Assembly (NCBI GenBank): GCA_950022295.1
Contig: OX465599.1
Location: forward strand, 275,239,501-275,303,500
DNA from: Bromus sterilis
Lineage: Eukaryota; Streptophyta; Magnoliopsida; Poales; Poaceae
Length of the DNA stretch: 64,000 bases
Direction of reading: 5' to 3'
Shown piece after piece: positions 46,293-59,066 of the stretch (position 1 is the stretch's first letter; every line of letters starts with the position of its first letter). The notes beneath the pieces are model-generated. The model did no database searches, was not told where the DNA came from, and saw only the letters and a list, made by a program, of their open reading frames with translations. The position numbers and the translations under genes were made by a program.

Positions 46293-48539
46293 GGCGTTCG
46301 TCCTTTTTTTTGCCATAAAAGGCTCGAAACTGGTGCAATTAATATCCCTATATCTCTATCTCTACAACCTATAACATTTGTAAGCTTCCTTTTCCTGCCA
46401 AAGAGTGTCTCTGTGCATCGTTTGGTCCTCCCCCTTCGTCACCTCCTTCCACGTCGTTTCCTTTTTTTGTACAGGCTAGGAAAATTGCCCGTGCATTGCA
46501 ACGGATGAAAAAAAATCCTTTAAAATCAAACATAACATTTTTTCTAACCTACACCACATCCTTTCTTTAAATATCTCATATGTTTACCAACATATTATTT
46601 GATTCTAAATAATTCTTCATTTAATTATCTCATGTGTTTTATATCCACAATTCTTCATTTGAGCCCATACAATCCTTTCTCAGGGCCGCCTGGAGTGGGT
46701 CCGCGCCAGGGGTCCGCCTGGACCCCTGGTGGCCCCCTGGCTGCCTCCCTTCTCCTATTTATTCTATGTCCTCCAAAACCCTTAAGGACAGAACCCCTTT
46801 TCGCGATCTCACCTCTGTTCTGTCGCCGCCGCGCTTCCAAGATTAGGAGCGCCAGAAGACCTCTTCCCGGCACCCTACCGGAGAGAGGATTGACCTCCGA
46901 AAGCTTCTCCACCACCATGGACGCTTCCCGGATGATCCGTGAGTAGTCCACCTTGGACCATCGGTCCATGATCAGTAGCTATATGATGTTCTCCTCCCCT
47001 CTTTGTTCTTCATGGATTAGACGTTGTGAGCTGCCCTACATTATCAAGGCACATATATAATTCTTTCTGCTGTTGATATGCTGAGTTTGCTGGGATCAGA
47101 TGGATTATGAGACTATGTTTAGATTGTGATTGAGTAATATATTTGGGTCTTATCTTTTATATTTTTGTTCTTGAGTAATTCTTGCATGTTCTCCGTTGCT
47201 GTTTATTGCTTTGGCCAAGTAGTAGGTAGTGACTTCAAAAGGGAGCATTATGCCTTATTGTGGGTTCATGCCCCCTGATGACTAGCTTGAGTGACAGAAA
47301 CATGAGTGTAGGGGATGTGTTGTTTCCACAAGGGGAAAAAGAACGGTGCTTGTAACCGCGGTTGCAAGGATTGTTTAGTTTATGCAAATTTCTTTTAATG
47401 CAGTTGTCTGTTGCTTTGGGTTTACACTTTGGGTGGGGCTCGCAACTTAATTCTAGCGAGATGTTGTGGATAAATATCTCAAGGTGGATGATTAGTAGTA
47501 GATGCAGATGGATTTCGGTCTACTTATATTGGCGAACCAACCATGCTTTTGAGCCTCTTCCTTTCTTTGTAGCATAGTTAGCATTGGTTTGCGCCCGTAA
47601 TCCTGTCAATTGCTTAGCTGTGATTTGTTTACCTCGCATAGCATTTTTATCGTCTTTTGGGAGAGACACATCACTAGTGAACATCATGGGACCCCGGTCC
47701 ATATTTCCACCATTGTTACAGCCTCAATTTACTTCCTGCTTTTAGTTTCTAGTTATAGCTATCACTATCTTTTATCTATTGCGTTTGATACTTTGTAAAT
47801 AGCAAGGCCGAAGAGATTGACAACCTCTTTGTACTCGTTGGGAGCAAAGTTATTTGTATCTGTGTGCAGGTCCACGTCAACTCGTGCTAATTTCTAGCGC
47901 CGTTGTCACCTACTTGTCGTTGCTGGAGTCCTACGGGAGACAAACCTTGTTATCTTTACTGAGGGAAATTACACTACGCTACATCTCAACCTTCCGCTTG
48001 GGGTATCCAATGAGGAGTCAGCATCAGTTGCTGGAGTGATAGAAACCTGAACCCCAGTTTGCGTACTTTTGCACAAGGGAGTGTGGAATCCTAGAGTTTA
48101 TATAGCTACAGTTATGTTTACCTTAAATTCTCTCTTGTATTTGTGGATGCTTGCAAGAGGTTTAATTGTAAGATTGCACTTGTATTAGTCCAGGCGGTGT
48201 ACTAGCATAGGTTCACCCACACAACACTTACCAAAACAGTAGATACTACTAGGAGGAATATGATGAAAGTAATTTGACTATCTCTCCCGTCTGTCCTCAG
48301 GAGCGTTTTAGCCTTTATAAGTAAAACCGTTCGGCTTATCTTTTGTGTTTAAAAGGATTAGGCCACTTGCTGCACCTTATTGTTATTTATCTTGTTTATC
48401 TTTTATTTACTTTTCAACTAATACAAAAACCAATAAAAGTTACCTCTCAGTGCTTGCATTTATTCCTTGCTCAAAATCATTTTTGTTTACCTTCTGCTCC
48501 TTATTGGGATCGACACTCCTACTTATCGAAAAAGCTATG
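46293..48539 (+). repeat. Chimeric head and Athila LTR of block C, up to the solo LTR
   Basis: The head (46293-46685) and the LTR part (from 46690) match block B. The final 25 bases of the LTR continue after the insertion at 49947-49971. Confidence 0.82.
48535..48539. repeat. Target site duplication CTATG, left copy
   Basis: CTATG precedes the solo LTR and recurs at 49942-49946. In block B the uninterrupted site reads AAAGCTATGATAGAACC. Confidence 0.93.
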
Positions 48540-49941
48540 TGATAACCCTCAACTGTAGGGGATCGAGATAGTCTTCGCGGGCAAGATAACCCAATTTATT
48601 GATTCGACACTTGGGGAGCCAAAGAATACGTACGTGCTTTGACAATTGAGTTGTCTATTCAATCGCACTTGAAATAAACACTTGCTTGCACAGGTATTAG
48701 TAGCAACGGTAATATGGAAGTGGTAGTGGTGATGATAGTAGTGGTGATGAAATAACAAAAGTAAAACAGCAAAAGTAAACAACTAGTAACCAACAGGATT
48801 GAAACACTTTAGGCTAGGGAGATGGATGGTTGGGTGCTGCTTGGATGAAATCAAACATGTAATAGATTCTAACACGGGAAAGGCTCACAGAAAAGAAAGG
48901 ATCATCTAGGCAAATATTAAACACCAAGCATGTATCCCAAGGTAGTTGTACGTGCTTGCAATAAGAACTTTGCACAACATCTTTTGTCCTACCCTCCCGC
49001 TACGAACGGGGCCAAAAGGAACTTAGGGAGATTAAGGTACTACTGTCAAAGAGCACCGAAATAAAGCATTAACACTTCACGGATACATGGAATCCTCAAA
49101 TTATAGTCCATCCCCTTTGGTGTCCCAAGCTGTCACCATTGGGATCGCCGGTTCCAGACTATAATAGGTGCATACAAATCATAGATAGGATCAAGAACAC
49201 CAACAAACTCAAGAAAACAAAGGGTGATCAGATATGAAATCATGGCACTCGGGCCCAAAGTGACAAGCATTAAGAGCAACAAGTTGTAACAGAGATGATA
49301 AACACCAAGTAGATGATAGGTAACATGCCCCCAACAATCTGATAAACTATTACATGATCTAACTTATCCAATCCCTACCATCCCCTTTGCCTACAGAAGG
49401 GAATTACTCACACGTGAGAGGAGAAGTCATGGAAGGGTGATGGAGAGGCGATGATAATGACGATGGCGATGATTTCCCCTCAGTGGAGGCCAAAGCAGCC
49501 TCAAGATTATCTCTCTCGGAGAAGAACAGAGGATGGCGGCGGCTCCGCGACATAGATCGGAAAAGCAACTTCTTTTTTGGAGTTTCCTTGCCGAGGGAAT
49601 AAATAGGGCCAAGGTAGGGCACCAGGCGGTGTGGGACCCACCCAGGAGGGCAGGTGGCACGGCCAGGGGCTGGGCCGCGCCCCACACCCTTCTGGGTGCC
49701 CCCTGGATGCCCTGTGGCCCCCCTTTGGCATCATCGAAGCTTCAGGAACGCTGATTTTTTTTTGATTTTTGTGGATTTTTCCAGCGTATCTAAATATCCA
49801 GAAACCTGCATAATATAAAACAACACTGGCAGCTCTACTGAAAACAGGGTCAGTCCGGGTTAGTTTCGTCAAATCATGCAAGAATGAAGCCAAAACAATA
49901 GAAAAAGTGTCTGGAAAAGTAGATACGTTTGAGACGTATCA
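48540..49941 (-). mobile_element. Sabrina-like Athila solo LTR, 1402 bp
   Basis: The minus strand begins TGATACGTCTCAAACGTATC and ends GGGTTATCA. It opens like Sabrina (CTACTTTTCCAGACACTTTT and later AACCCGGACTGACCCTG). The 5-bp duplication CTATG and the empty sites in blocks A and B prove a recent insertion followed by LTR-LTR recombination, since no internal sequence is present. Confidence 0.9.
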
Positions 49942-49971
49942 CTATGATATAACCTCTACACTTGTGGGTCA

Positions 49972-51347
49972 TGAATTAGCTTGTAAACCTTTTTTATGTA
50001 CAGTACTCACTAGAACCATATCCTTAGTTGACTGGAAAAATTGAGCGGGGAAAGGTTTTTTAGTGGTTCGTTAAGAAGCCAAGTGTCATGCCATAAGAAG
50101 ATTGACGAACCGTCATTAGAGAGTACAATAGAGATATTTATGAGTGCATGCATCTGTTTATTTACAGTTTTTCATAAGATGGATGGCTTATATTTTTGGA
50201 GTACCTAAGCTGGAACCAATGTACCCAAGGTAAGTTAGGGTTTTGAAGTAGTTTGAAAGTAGTTTTCATGAGCAAGCAATTGCTTTGGCGTCTAGGTTTT
50301 TGAATCCAAGGCCACCAAATTTTCTAGGCTTGCAGACATCTTTCCACGCCACAAGGCAGCTGGCCTCCGTGATAGTTTTTTCATTGGTCCAAAAAAGATC
50401 CTACAAAGGTCATCTAATTTTTTTGTGTGTAGCTTAAATAAAAACATAAAATAAAAAATTAAAATTCAACGACAGAGGTTATGTTAGTGAAACTTGCACC
50501 TTTGGAGAGAAGTCTAGCTATCCATCCTTGTATGAAATTTTGGTAGGTATGGGCTATAGTGTTAAAGACAGAAGAGTTTAGTTTAAAGGGAGAAAGTGGT
50601 AGGCCTAGATAAATTTGTGGAAAGGAGGAGGCTAGGCAGGTCATTTTTAAAGCTATGTTGTTTGAGGTGTTGGAGTCACTTTTTTAGGGGGTAAAGGCCG
50701 TTTTTTTGTAATTAATAGTGAATCTCATGGCAAGGCCAAGGAATCTAGGATGTCTTTAAGGATTCCTGCAGCTTCCGGGGAGGCATGTGCAATGATAAGG
50801 GTGTCGTCTACATATTGCAGAGTGAGGGGGGGGGGAGAATGTGGGTCCCCTTGCCTTAGGCCATTTTTACAGTTTATCCAGAAACCCAGAATCCCATTGA
50901 GCATAATCGTTGTTTTATCACTAAGCAAAGTGTTATGTATCCAAGAGCAGAAGGGTTGCAGGAAACCTCCACCGCTTAGGATATTTAGGACAGAGTCCCA
51001 GGAGACAGAGTAAAAAATCTTTCCTGAAGTCTAGCTTGAAGATCATGGCCGGGTTTTTCACGAAGTGGCAAGTACTAATTACATTGACGACATACAAGAA
51101 GTTTTCTGCGATAGAGCGTCTGTGGAGGAAGCTAGTATGATCATTATGAATGATATGTTTGAGTCTATTAGTGAGAAGTTTTATTATGGCTTTGGGGGTT
51201 GAGTTTTGTAGAGAGATAGGCCGGAAAGCATCCAGGGAGGTGTAGACCTGTCCTTCGGGGAGGAGGACCATGAAGGATCTATTGAAGCGCTCGAGGTTGT
51301 TAGCGAGCTCATGCTAGGCTTTTAATAAGCGAAGGATAAGGTTTTTG
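49972..51347 (-). pseudogene. L1-type LINE fragment, block C, truncated
   Basis: Homologous to 18427-19800 and 25838-27224. It includes PQIYLGLPLSPFKL (50644-50459), LTLQYVDDTLIIAHASPE (about 50780-50835) and the RT frame 51271-50933 with PEGQVYTSLDAFRPISLQNS. It ends abruptly at 51347, so the endonuclease part is missing. Confidence 0.82.
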
Positions 51348-51455
51348 GTCCGTTTTTTATATATCTATATACTTTATGTTACTAAAATAGTACATGTCCG
51401 TTTTATATATATATATATATACTTTATATTACTAAAATAGTACAATATTAAATTT
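51348..51455. repeat. Direct duplication with (TA)n, right of block C
   Basis: The phrase CCGTTTT + (TA)n + CTTTATxTTACTAAAATAGTAC is present twice in tandem (about 51348-51395 and 51400-51452). It marks the edge where block C stops. Confidence 0.75.
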
Positions 51456-52619
51456 TGAGTAAAACAAAAATTTAAGATGGAAAGATGTCATATGCATTAA
51501 TCAATAATAAATGATAAGTAAAAATACAATTCTGATTGCCTGGATGTCGAGGCGGAGGATGGAATTTTAAAGGTGGAGTGAACTTTTAAGCATAATTATT
51601 TTGTACAAAACCAAAAAATATAATATTGATTAACATTGCAGACACATATATTTATATGATCTAAACAGAATAACTAAGGATAGTAAAAAGATAAACACAT
51701 TTAAATAGAATAAACTCTAAAATGAACTATAAAAATGATTTAATGGTGATTCGAAAGATGATAGCTTCTATCCTTCTTTTGAACTAAAAAAATACAATGA
51801 CTATCTTAAAATATGTAATTTATAACATAAAATACCACTTAATATTTCAGACCATATCTTAATATCTCACTAAAATTCATTTTTTTCTTAATTTTATTTT
51901 GAAAGATTGCAAATAAATTTAGAAGTATTGCATATGTTCATAAACAAAAGATGAAACGAGTGAACAAATATACTAAACATATATACATATAATTTAATAA
52001 AAATTTAAAATATCTTATAATTATCTAATTATATTACAATTTATATCATAGGAAAATATCAAAATTCCGAAGCAAGTCAAAAAATAAAATAAAATGAACA
52101 CAATAGGTAAAAACAAATATCCATATGATTTAGAAAAATTAAAATATCTTATAATTTTGTAATTACGTATCTTATAATTTATATCATAAGAATATGCCTG
52201 ATTTTGTATAACTTTAAAATATCTTATAATTATGTAATTATCTTACAATTGATTTCATAAGAAAATACAAAAGTTCCAAAGAAAAAACAGAAAGAAAAAG
52301 AAAATGAACACAGTAGGTAAAAATACAAATACATCCGAATTAGTTAAAAATGAAAATATATTATAATTATAATTATGTTATTATCTTATTATTTAGATAT
52401 CATAAGAAAATGCCAAAATTCTGAAGCAAATTAAAAACCAAAAAAATGAACACAATAGATAAACTTAATCGGTTGCTCAATGACGGCCCATAAAATACCC
52501 TATAAAAAATACAGCCCATAAACACATTCCAACAGTTTTGATGTGTTTTTTTTCTTATTTTTTGCTGTAGACATAGGAGCGCGGGTTTATTTACTAAAAC
52601 TACAAGGGGTTTTCTACAA
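51456..52619. repeat. AT-rich tract with dispersed internal repeats
   Basis: Between 51960 and 52460 the phrases AAAATATCTTATAATTAT, TATATCATAAGAAAAT and AATGAACACAATAGGTAAA recur several times in the same order at about 120-170 base spacing. No gene was seen. Confidence 0.65.
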
Positions 52620-52973
52620 AAATGTATGACAGTAGGAGAAACTCACCTTCCTTTATTATTAGGTATATATGGATATATTTTTTTCATCAATCTCCCACTT
52701 ATCTCTCGCTCGCCCGAATCTTTCCTTTTCCCCATCACCTATTTTTGAAACGGGGGAAAAGATTCCTTCGTGCACGGCTGAAGTCTCCCCCCCTGCCCTC
52801 CTCCTCTGCTCCCCCCTCTCTTCCCCGCCCGGCTGCCTTCCTGCCTGCCGAGGGTGACCTCCCCTATCTCCCGGCATGTTGGCCCCTCCCCCCTCCTTCT
52901 CCTCCGGTGTGCCGTGTGGCCCCTGCAGTTTCTGTGGTGCCGTCGGTTGGGGGCGCCTTGCTGCAGACCAAAC

Positions 52974-55447
52974 ATGAATAAGTTCTTGGCCTTGGATGGG
53001 GTGGCTTCGTCGGACTCGGAGGGGGAGGAATCCGTGTTGTCTCTGGTTTCCTCTTCGTTGGTGGAGGTTAGATCTCGCCGAAAATTTGCGCCCGGGGGGC
53101 GGTGCCGTAGCTTTGCCAGTGGGTTGGAGCCGCTTGAACCGGGCTGGACCCGTGTCCGCCGCCGTGGTGCTAAGCGTGCACTTCCTCCCTCTCCTCTCCC
53201 AATCATCCTTGGATCTCCGCTCTTTGGGTTGGCCGCGGATTCCTCGCTGACTTCTCCATCTCCTCCATGGTCGTCGTGCTCGGTGCTGGGCGCTGGGGCG
53301 TCGTCCCCTCCTCTGTTGGCGGCGCCACCGGTGGGGGAGGAAACCCTAGGGCTGGGTTCGCTGGGGCTGTCCGTGCATTCTGTTGTTGGGCCGTAGTGTT
53401 CTGTTGGGCCGGATGCTGGGCCAACCGGCCCCAACATTTTTTACTTTTTTTCGCATGATTTCACCCCTCTTGTGAACCCCTCGTCCACCAGGCTTGGGCC
53501 CATTGTGCGACCCCCTCCTGGCCCACCTCCCTCTGGCCCTCCCCGGCCCACTCCCCGTGGGTACTTATGGATCAAGCGTGGGTGCTGTGACCTAACCCTA
53601 GGCGTCACCGCTGCTCCTCGCGAGATTCGCCGTTCCCTCTTCTTCCCCTCCCTGCCGCGATGCATAGTTCTAGCTCCCCCCACCTCCCCTCCTTCGACCT
53701 TTCGACGCGGTGGTCTCCATGGATCATCACGGATCTGCTGCTTCCCAGCCGGGTACTCTCCTTGAGGAGGCTGTTGATGGCGCCAAAGAGGAGGCGTCCC
53801 TTCGTGCCCGTCTGGAGCTGGAGAAGGCCGATAGGGAGGCTGCCCTCAAGGGCTCGGCGGATTGGGGGGCCCCGCCTCCCTGGTTTGTTGAGGAGTAGCG
53901 CCGCAAGGCGTCGGCGGCGGCGGTGGATCCATGGGAGGTCGCTGCGGACGCTGCACGTCCTCGTGCTGCTGCGGGCCAGGTGGGCGGCTCTTCTGGTTCG
54001 GCTGGGTCGGATCCGCTTCCCCCTCCTCCCTCGCTTCCTCGCCATCCTAGCGCTAGATCTGGTATGCGGCGTGGCCCGAACCAATCCGGCTCGTCCTTCG
54101 GCCGCAATTATGGTGGGAACAGGGGCTCCTCTGGTTTTGGCTTCTCGAACAAGCGTAAGTTTGGTGACCATGATGGGGGGGGCAGCGTGTTCGCTGGACC
54201 TGGCATTCTCCCTCCTCCGGCTAGCTCTTCTGGTGGCGGATCTGGTTCGATGGGAGGCGGCAAGGGCGCCCACCTCACCTGCTTCTCTTGTCACAAACCG
54301 GATCATTTCCAATCCCAATGCCAATCCCCTCCCTTTTGCTTGAATTTCCGGAAAGACGGACACCTTACTGCCGAGTGCACCTCCGGTACCCTCCCCCGGT
54401 GGTCAAACATTATGGACGGGGGCTCCCGGGGTGCAGCTTCTTTGGTTTGGAGGGGGGCGGGAGGCAGTGGTGGATGATCCCAAGATCCTCAACGTTCATG
54501 TCATCTCCATCCTGGAAGGGGGGCGTCTTTGGAAGGATTGGTGGAGGAACTTCGGGAATGGGGGGCTGAGGACTGGGACTGGCAACTGGAGCAGATTTCG
54601 GAAAAGGAGTTCGGAGCGGTGTTCCCCTCCAAGGAGTGCCTCCGCATGGTATCTAAGAGCGCCTATTTCACGTTGCCAATCCATCACCTTGTCATTACTG
54701 TGAAGGAAGCTACTGATGTGGACCGGTCCTTTGGATCGTTGGTCGAAGCTATTGTGTTGTTGGACGATGTGCCTCCTGAGATGCGGTATGTTGTTGGCAT
54801 CCTTGCCTTCTCTGAGCTTGTGGGCAAGCCCACGGCTGTGGATGAGGGGTCTCTTAGCCGTCAGGGGCCGGTGCGTGTTTCTCTCTGGGTGCGGAATCCA
54901 TCTCTGGTGCATGGTTTTGTGGAGTTCATCCCTGGGATTAAGGCGTACCACATCAAAGTGAGAGTGGAGGGTGCGCCTGTGACCTCTACCCACCCTCCCC
55001 CCAGCGCCACCCGCGTCTCGTGATGATGACCCCAAGGATGGTAGCGAGGAGGGAAGTGGCCCACCTTTCACCGTGTAGGAGTGGGAGGCGCTTGGGCCTA
55101 GGATTCAGAAGCTGTACCCGAATCGGGCTCCACCTGGGTATGATGGTCACAAGCGCAGATTCAAGGACGCCATGGAATCCATCCTCGAAAAAGACAACTC
55201 CCCTGCACCCGCCCCTGTGGTTTCCATGTCTGAGGATCCTGCTGCTTCCCCCGGTTCGGCTGTCTGCTCCAACCGGCTAAAGAGGGCTGGTTCCCCTTCG
55301 CTCTCGGGCATCGTTGACTCGCCTCCCCGCTCGGTGGCTCAGGAGGCTGAGCCTTTGGTTTCTCGGCAGCGCAAGACAGTCCGTAAGACTTCTGCCAGGG
55401 CCAAAGCCAGGGAAGCGCAGGCTGCGGCGCTCTCCAAATCCTCTTAG
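52974..55447 (+). pseudogene. LINE ORF1 (nucleic-acid-binding protein), broken
   Basis: It starts at ATG 52974 (MNKFLALDGVASSDSEGEE). Part 2 (53728-54477) has a Gly-rich segment and CFSCHKPDHFQSQC, a good C-x2-C-x4-H-x4-C knuckle. The second knuckle, CLNFRKDGHLTAEC, has Phe in place of the second Cys. Part 3 (54529-55023) has LEQISEKEFGAVFPSKECLR and LSRQGPVRVSLWVRNPSLV, like the DUF4283-type domain of grass LINE ORF1. The tail reaches 55447 with basic repeats. At least three breaks are present. Confidence 0.75.
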
Positions 55448-56008
55448 CCGGGCCTCTTCCGCAACCTCGAGCAGGACCTGTTGACTACGGTGGAGAACTT
55501 CAACACCTCGCCTTCCGGTCTGTCACGTGTGGTCAAAAAGCCGGTGTCTACGGCGAGGAAGAGCAAGCAGACCTTGGGAGGTGGGCTGTCGGTGATCCAA
55601 CGTGCTGAGCAACGGAAAGCTGCTCGTGATGATCCGATTGGTACGTCCTATGTTCCTCCCCCCTTGTCTCGCCTGTGCGGTCAGTTTTTTCTTCCCTTCC
55701 CGATTCACATTTTGTCACTTTGGCTTCAGATTCTGGTACTATTTTGGGTGATTTGGGACTTTCTCCCCGGGCGGTGTTATCGGTTCTTCGTGCAAATGAG
55801 CTGGCTCAGGCTGCCCTCGCCAAGGCTAGTTCGGCTGCGGTGCGGCCCTCTCCTGGGTGTACGGGTGGACCTGAGCCTTCCCCGGAGGTTGGAAATAGGT
55901 TGGCTGTGGCCCAACCCGGTCGTCCATTCGAGGTAGGAAGCGTGCTTCTAAATCTGTCTCTTGTCCTGTGGTTCGACGGACAAGCCTTCGCATAAAAAAT
56001 CTTACCAA

Positions 56009-57170
56009 ATGAACGCCTTCATTTGGAATATTCGTGGGATCGGTGCTAGGGGCGCCGAGACCAATTGCGGGATTACATCCGTATTCATTCTATTAACCCC
56101 CTGTGTCTCCTTGAAACTAAAAAGGAATCCTTCTCGGTTCCGAAGCTGGACACGATCGGTGGTGTGGATCGCTTTGTGTGGAATTGGTTACCTGCCATTG
56201 GGTCGGCTGGGGGTATCCTGGTGGGGCCTGCATGTGATGATTTCTCTATTAGAAATGTTTGCTTGGGCACGTATTTTATTAGTGTTGAACTTACCTCTGT
56301 TGTGTCCCGGTGCTCCTGGGAACTGGTTGTGGTGTATGGGTTGTCTGATCACTCCTTTGCCCCGGATTTTCATGCGGAATTATCCGCTAAGTTGGCCTCA
56401 TCCACTGTTCCTGTTGCCATTGGTGGGGACTTTAATTTACTTTGACACCCGTCGGAGAAGATCTCGCCCAACTTCTGCTGGTCGAGGGCGGCGCTGTTTA
56501 ATGATTTTATCGCCGAGGAGGCCCTTCGCGAGCTGCTGCGCTTGGGGGCGCGCTACACTTGGTCCAACCACCAGTGCTTGCCTATTCGTTCGGTTCTAGA
56601 CCAGGTTCTCATCTCCCCTGAGTGGGATGGCCTGTTCCTGGGGGATTCTTTGGTCGCGCTTTCTCATGTCGGATCTGATCATACCCCCCTATTGCTTTCC
56701 TCGGTGCCCCTTGTTGTGGCAAGATCCAGTCGATTCCGTTTTGATTCTTTGTGGCTGTTGGTTGAGACCTTTGTTCCTTTTCTATCGTCAAATTTTTTGT
56801 TGCTATTTCTTGAAGGACATCGGTCCTTTGGCTCTGTAGATGATTGGAGACAGTGTGCGAGACTGTTGTGCCAATTCCTTAGGGGTTGGGCGGCCAACCG
56901 TGCTGCTGCTGATCGGAAAGCCAACGGTGACCTTCTGGCTCGCATTTCTGCCCTTGATGAATTGGCTGACTCGGTTGGTCTTGATGATGCTGGGTGGCAA
57001 CATCGTTATGCTTTGGAAGACTCGCTGCTGCAGTTGCATACGATCGAAGAGGAATTCTGGAGACAGCGTGGGCATGTGTCTTGGCTTCTTAAGGGGGATC
57101 GCCTCACGAGTTACTTCATTGCCATTGCCAATGGGCGTCGGCGCAGATGTTTGATCTGTCGTTGGCCATA
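56009..57170 (+). pseudogene. LINE ORF2, endonuclease domain
   Basis: The start MNAFIWNIRGIG at 56009 is the usual ORF2 start. A shift leads to LCLLETKKESF (catalytic Glu), VAIGGDFNLL (56430 area, Asp-Asn motif) and then, after a stop, GARYTWSNHQ, LDQVLISPEW and GSDHTPLLL (56670 area, catalytic Asp-His). All the landmark motifs of an APE-like endonuclease are present across three frames. Confidence 0.85.
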
Positions 57171-58845
57171 ATCACATCAAGCCAGTGGCCTCTCATTTGA
57201 TTCCTAATGGTGTCACTCACCTCCAATACGCTGACGACACAATTATCCTTGTTGAGAATGATAACTTGGGGCTGATTAACCTTAAGTTCATCCTACTGTG
57301 CTTCGAGGCGATGTCTGGGCTTATGATCAATTTTGCCAAGAGTGAGCTTCTCTCCTTGGGGGTGTTCTGATGTGGAATCTCGCAGAATTGCTGACTTAAT
57401 GAACTGCCAGTTAGGCACTTTTCCCTTCAAGTACTTGGGGATCCCCATCTCCACCTCCCCCATCTTGTCCAAAGACTTGGCCCCAATTGTTCTGAAAGTG
57501 GGTAATAGGGTGATGCCGTGGCGAGGACGGCACCACTCTCAAGCGGCTAAAATTTTCCTTATCAACGCGTGCCTTTCCTCCCTTCCTATGTATACGATGG
57601 GATTCTATAGGATGCATGGAATCTCCCACTTGGCTATGGACAAACACCGTCTTAATTTCTATTGGAATGCGACTGACAACAAAAAGAAATATCGTATGGT
57701 TAAGTGGACTTTGATTTGCCGGCCCCGGAAGGATGGGGGCCTGGGCATTCTTAATACTTCTGTCATGAACAACTGTCTGTTAGTTAAGTGGTGGTGGAGG
57801 ATTTCCTCGGTGTTTGGGGAGCCGGGTCCGAAACCTCTCTGGTTTTGTTGCCTTCAGGGCAAATATTTCCCCTCCTCGGCCCCTCTGATGGCCCCGGCCT
57901 CGGGTGGATCCCAGTTTTGGCGATCTATCTGCAAGGTTAGGGAGTTGTCTCTCGCACGCCAAGTTCTCTGTGCATAATGGGCGCTCTGTTCGGTTTTGGA
58001 TTGATCTGTGGCACCCCGTAGGTAGATTGTCGGTGGTGTTCTGTGTCCTTTTCTCGTACTGCTCGGGTCAGGATATTTCCATTGCGGATCTGGCGGCTAA
58101 TAATTGGGATTTCAAGTTTCGTCGCTCCCTCTATCCTGATGAGCTCGAAGACTGGCAACGTCTCGTTGGCATGCTTCCTGTGCTCTCGGAGGGAGAGGAC
58201 TTCATTTCTTGGACCTTGTCTACTTCCTCCAAGTTCACGGTTAAATCCCTATATGCGACACTTGTGGGTGGTCGTCGTTCTGGTCACTTTTCCCCGGTTT
58301 GAAGGCTAGGGTGCCGCCCAAATTCAAGGTGTTTCTTTGGCAAGCGTATAGGGGTAAACTCCCGGCCTCTGATTAGATTCTGAAGCGTAACGGTATTACG
58401 TCGGATGCTTGCTGTCTATGTGGCCTCTCTGAGGATACGGGCACATCTTTTTTCAATGTCAGTTGGCTCTTTTCATGTGGAGTTGTGTTCGGTTGTGGTT
58501 GGGCGTTTCCTGGAACCCGTCTACCTTTGGGGAGGTGCGGGCTTTGGCTAAAGTGTTGCCTTCCTCCTCTCGGAGAATTTTTTGGATTGTTTTCCCTGCG
58601 TGTTTTTGGATTCTCTGGACTACTCGTAACAAATTTACTATTGAGAATGTATTTCCCAGATGCCCTGCTGACTGTTTGTTTAAATTGGTCGCCCTGCTAC
58701 AGAGCTGGAGTCCGATGAGTAAGCCTGAAGACGAGGACGAACTGAAGGCCATCATCCTGCGTATCAAACTACTGGCAGCACCGCTTCTTCCTCGGCAAGC
58801 TTCCTCTCTCCCTCGGGCTCCTTCGAACCCCATTGTTGTTTGAGT
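57171..58845 (+). pseudogene. LINE ORF2, reverse transcriptase remainder and C-terminal zinc finger
   Basis: The frame 57185-57370 has THLQYADDTIILVE, the RT catalytic motif, directly behind endonuclease-linker sequence. The RT finger and palm motifs before YADD are missing, an internal deletion. Next come FKYLGIPISTSPIL and KDGGLGILNTSVMNNCLLVKW (57333-57977). The zf-RVT-like end is near 58310-58480 (FKVFLWQAYRGKLPA, CCLCGLSEDT), with an in-frame TAG at 58373-58375. Confidence 0.82.
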
Positions 58846-59066
58846 CGTGGCTCCTTTAGTTTAACGTCGGTCCTTATGCTTCCGTGGCTTTTATGCCTTC
58901 AGACTTGTTCTCTTATGTTTGCTTGACGTTGGCCTGCATGCCATGGTGCCGCCTGTGGCTTTTGATGATGGTCATTTGCTATACTGTTGTATGATTTGGG
59001 ATTGTTCTGTTGCTGTTTGGCTTTAGCAGTAAAGTCGAGCCTAGCCTTTTATCTATATGAAAAAAG

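Larger units (their letters stand above)
46293..51347. repeat. Duplicated block C (third copy of the LTR-LINE locus)
   Basis: Starts GGCGTTCGTCC like block B at 23566 and is colinear with it through the LTR and into the LINE, ending at GATAAGGTTTTTGGT (B: about 27224). It carries a 1402-bp solo LTR insertion with target duplication. It lacks the LINE 5' part and the peptide gene. Confidence 0.88.
52620..59066 (+). mobile_element. L1-type LINE, near full length but decayed
   Basis: Plus-strand order: GC-rich 5' region, ORF1 with zinc knuckle, apurinic endonuclease, RT with YADD, C-terminal zinc finger, 3' UTR and a short A-run at 59060-59065. This is the L1-type plan of plant LINEs. It has many stops and shifts, and part of RT is deleted. 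The 5' edge is approximate, because no clear target duplication was found. Confidence 0.8.

Noticed and set aside
52739..54363. Long minus-strand open frames (53437-52739 and 54363-53605)
   Set aside because: They are antisense shadows of the GC-rich LINE ORF1, with no domain.
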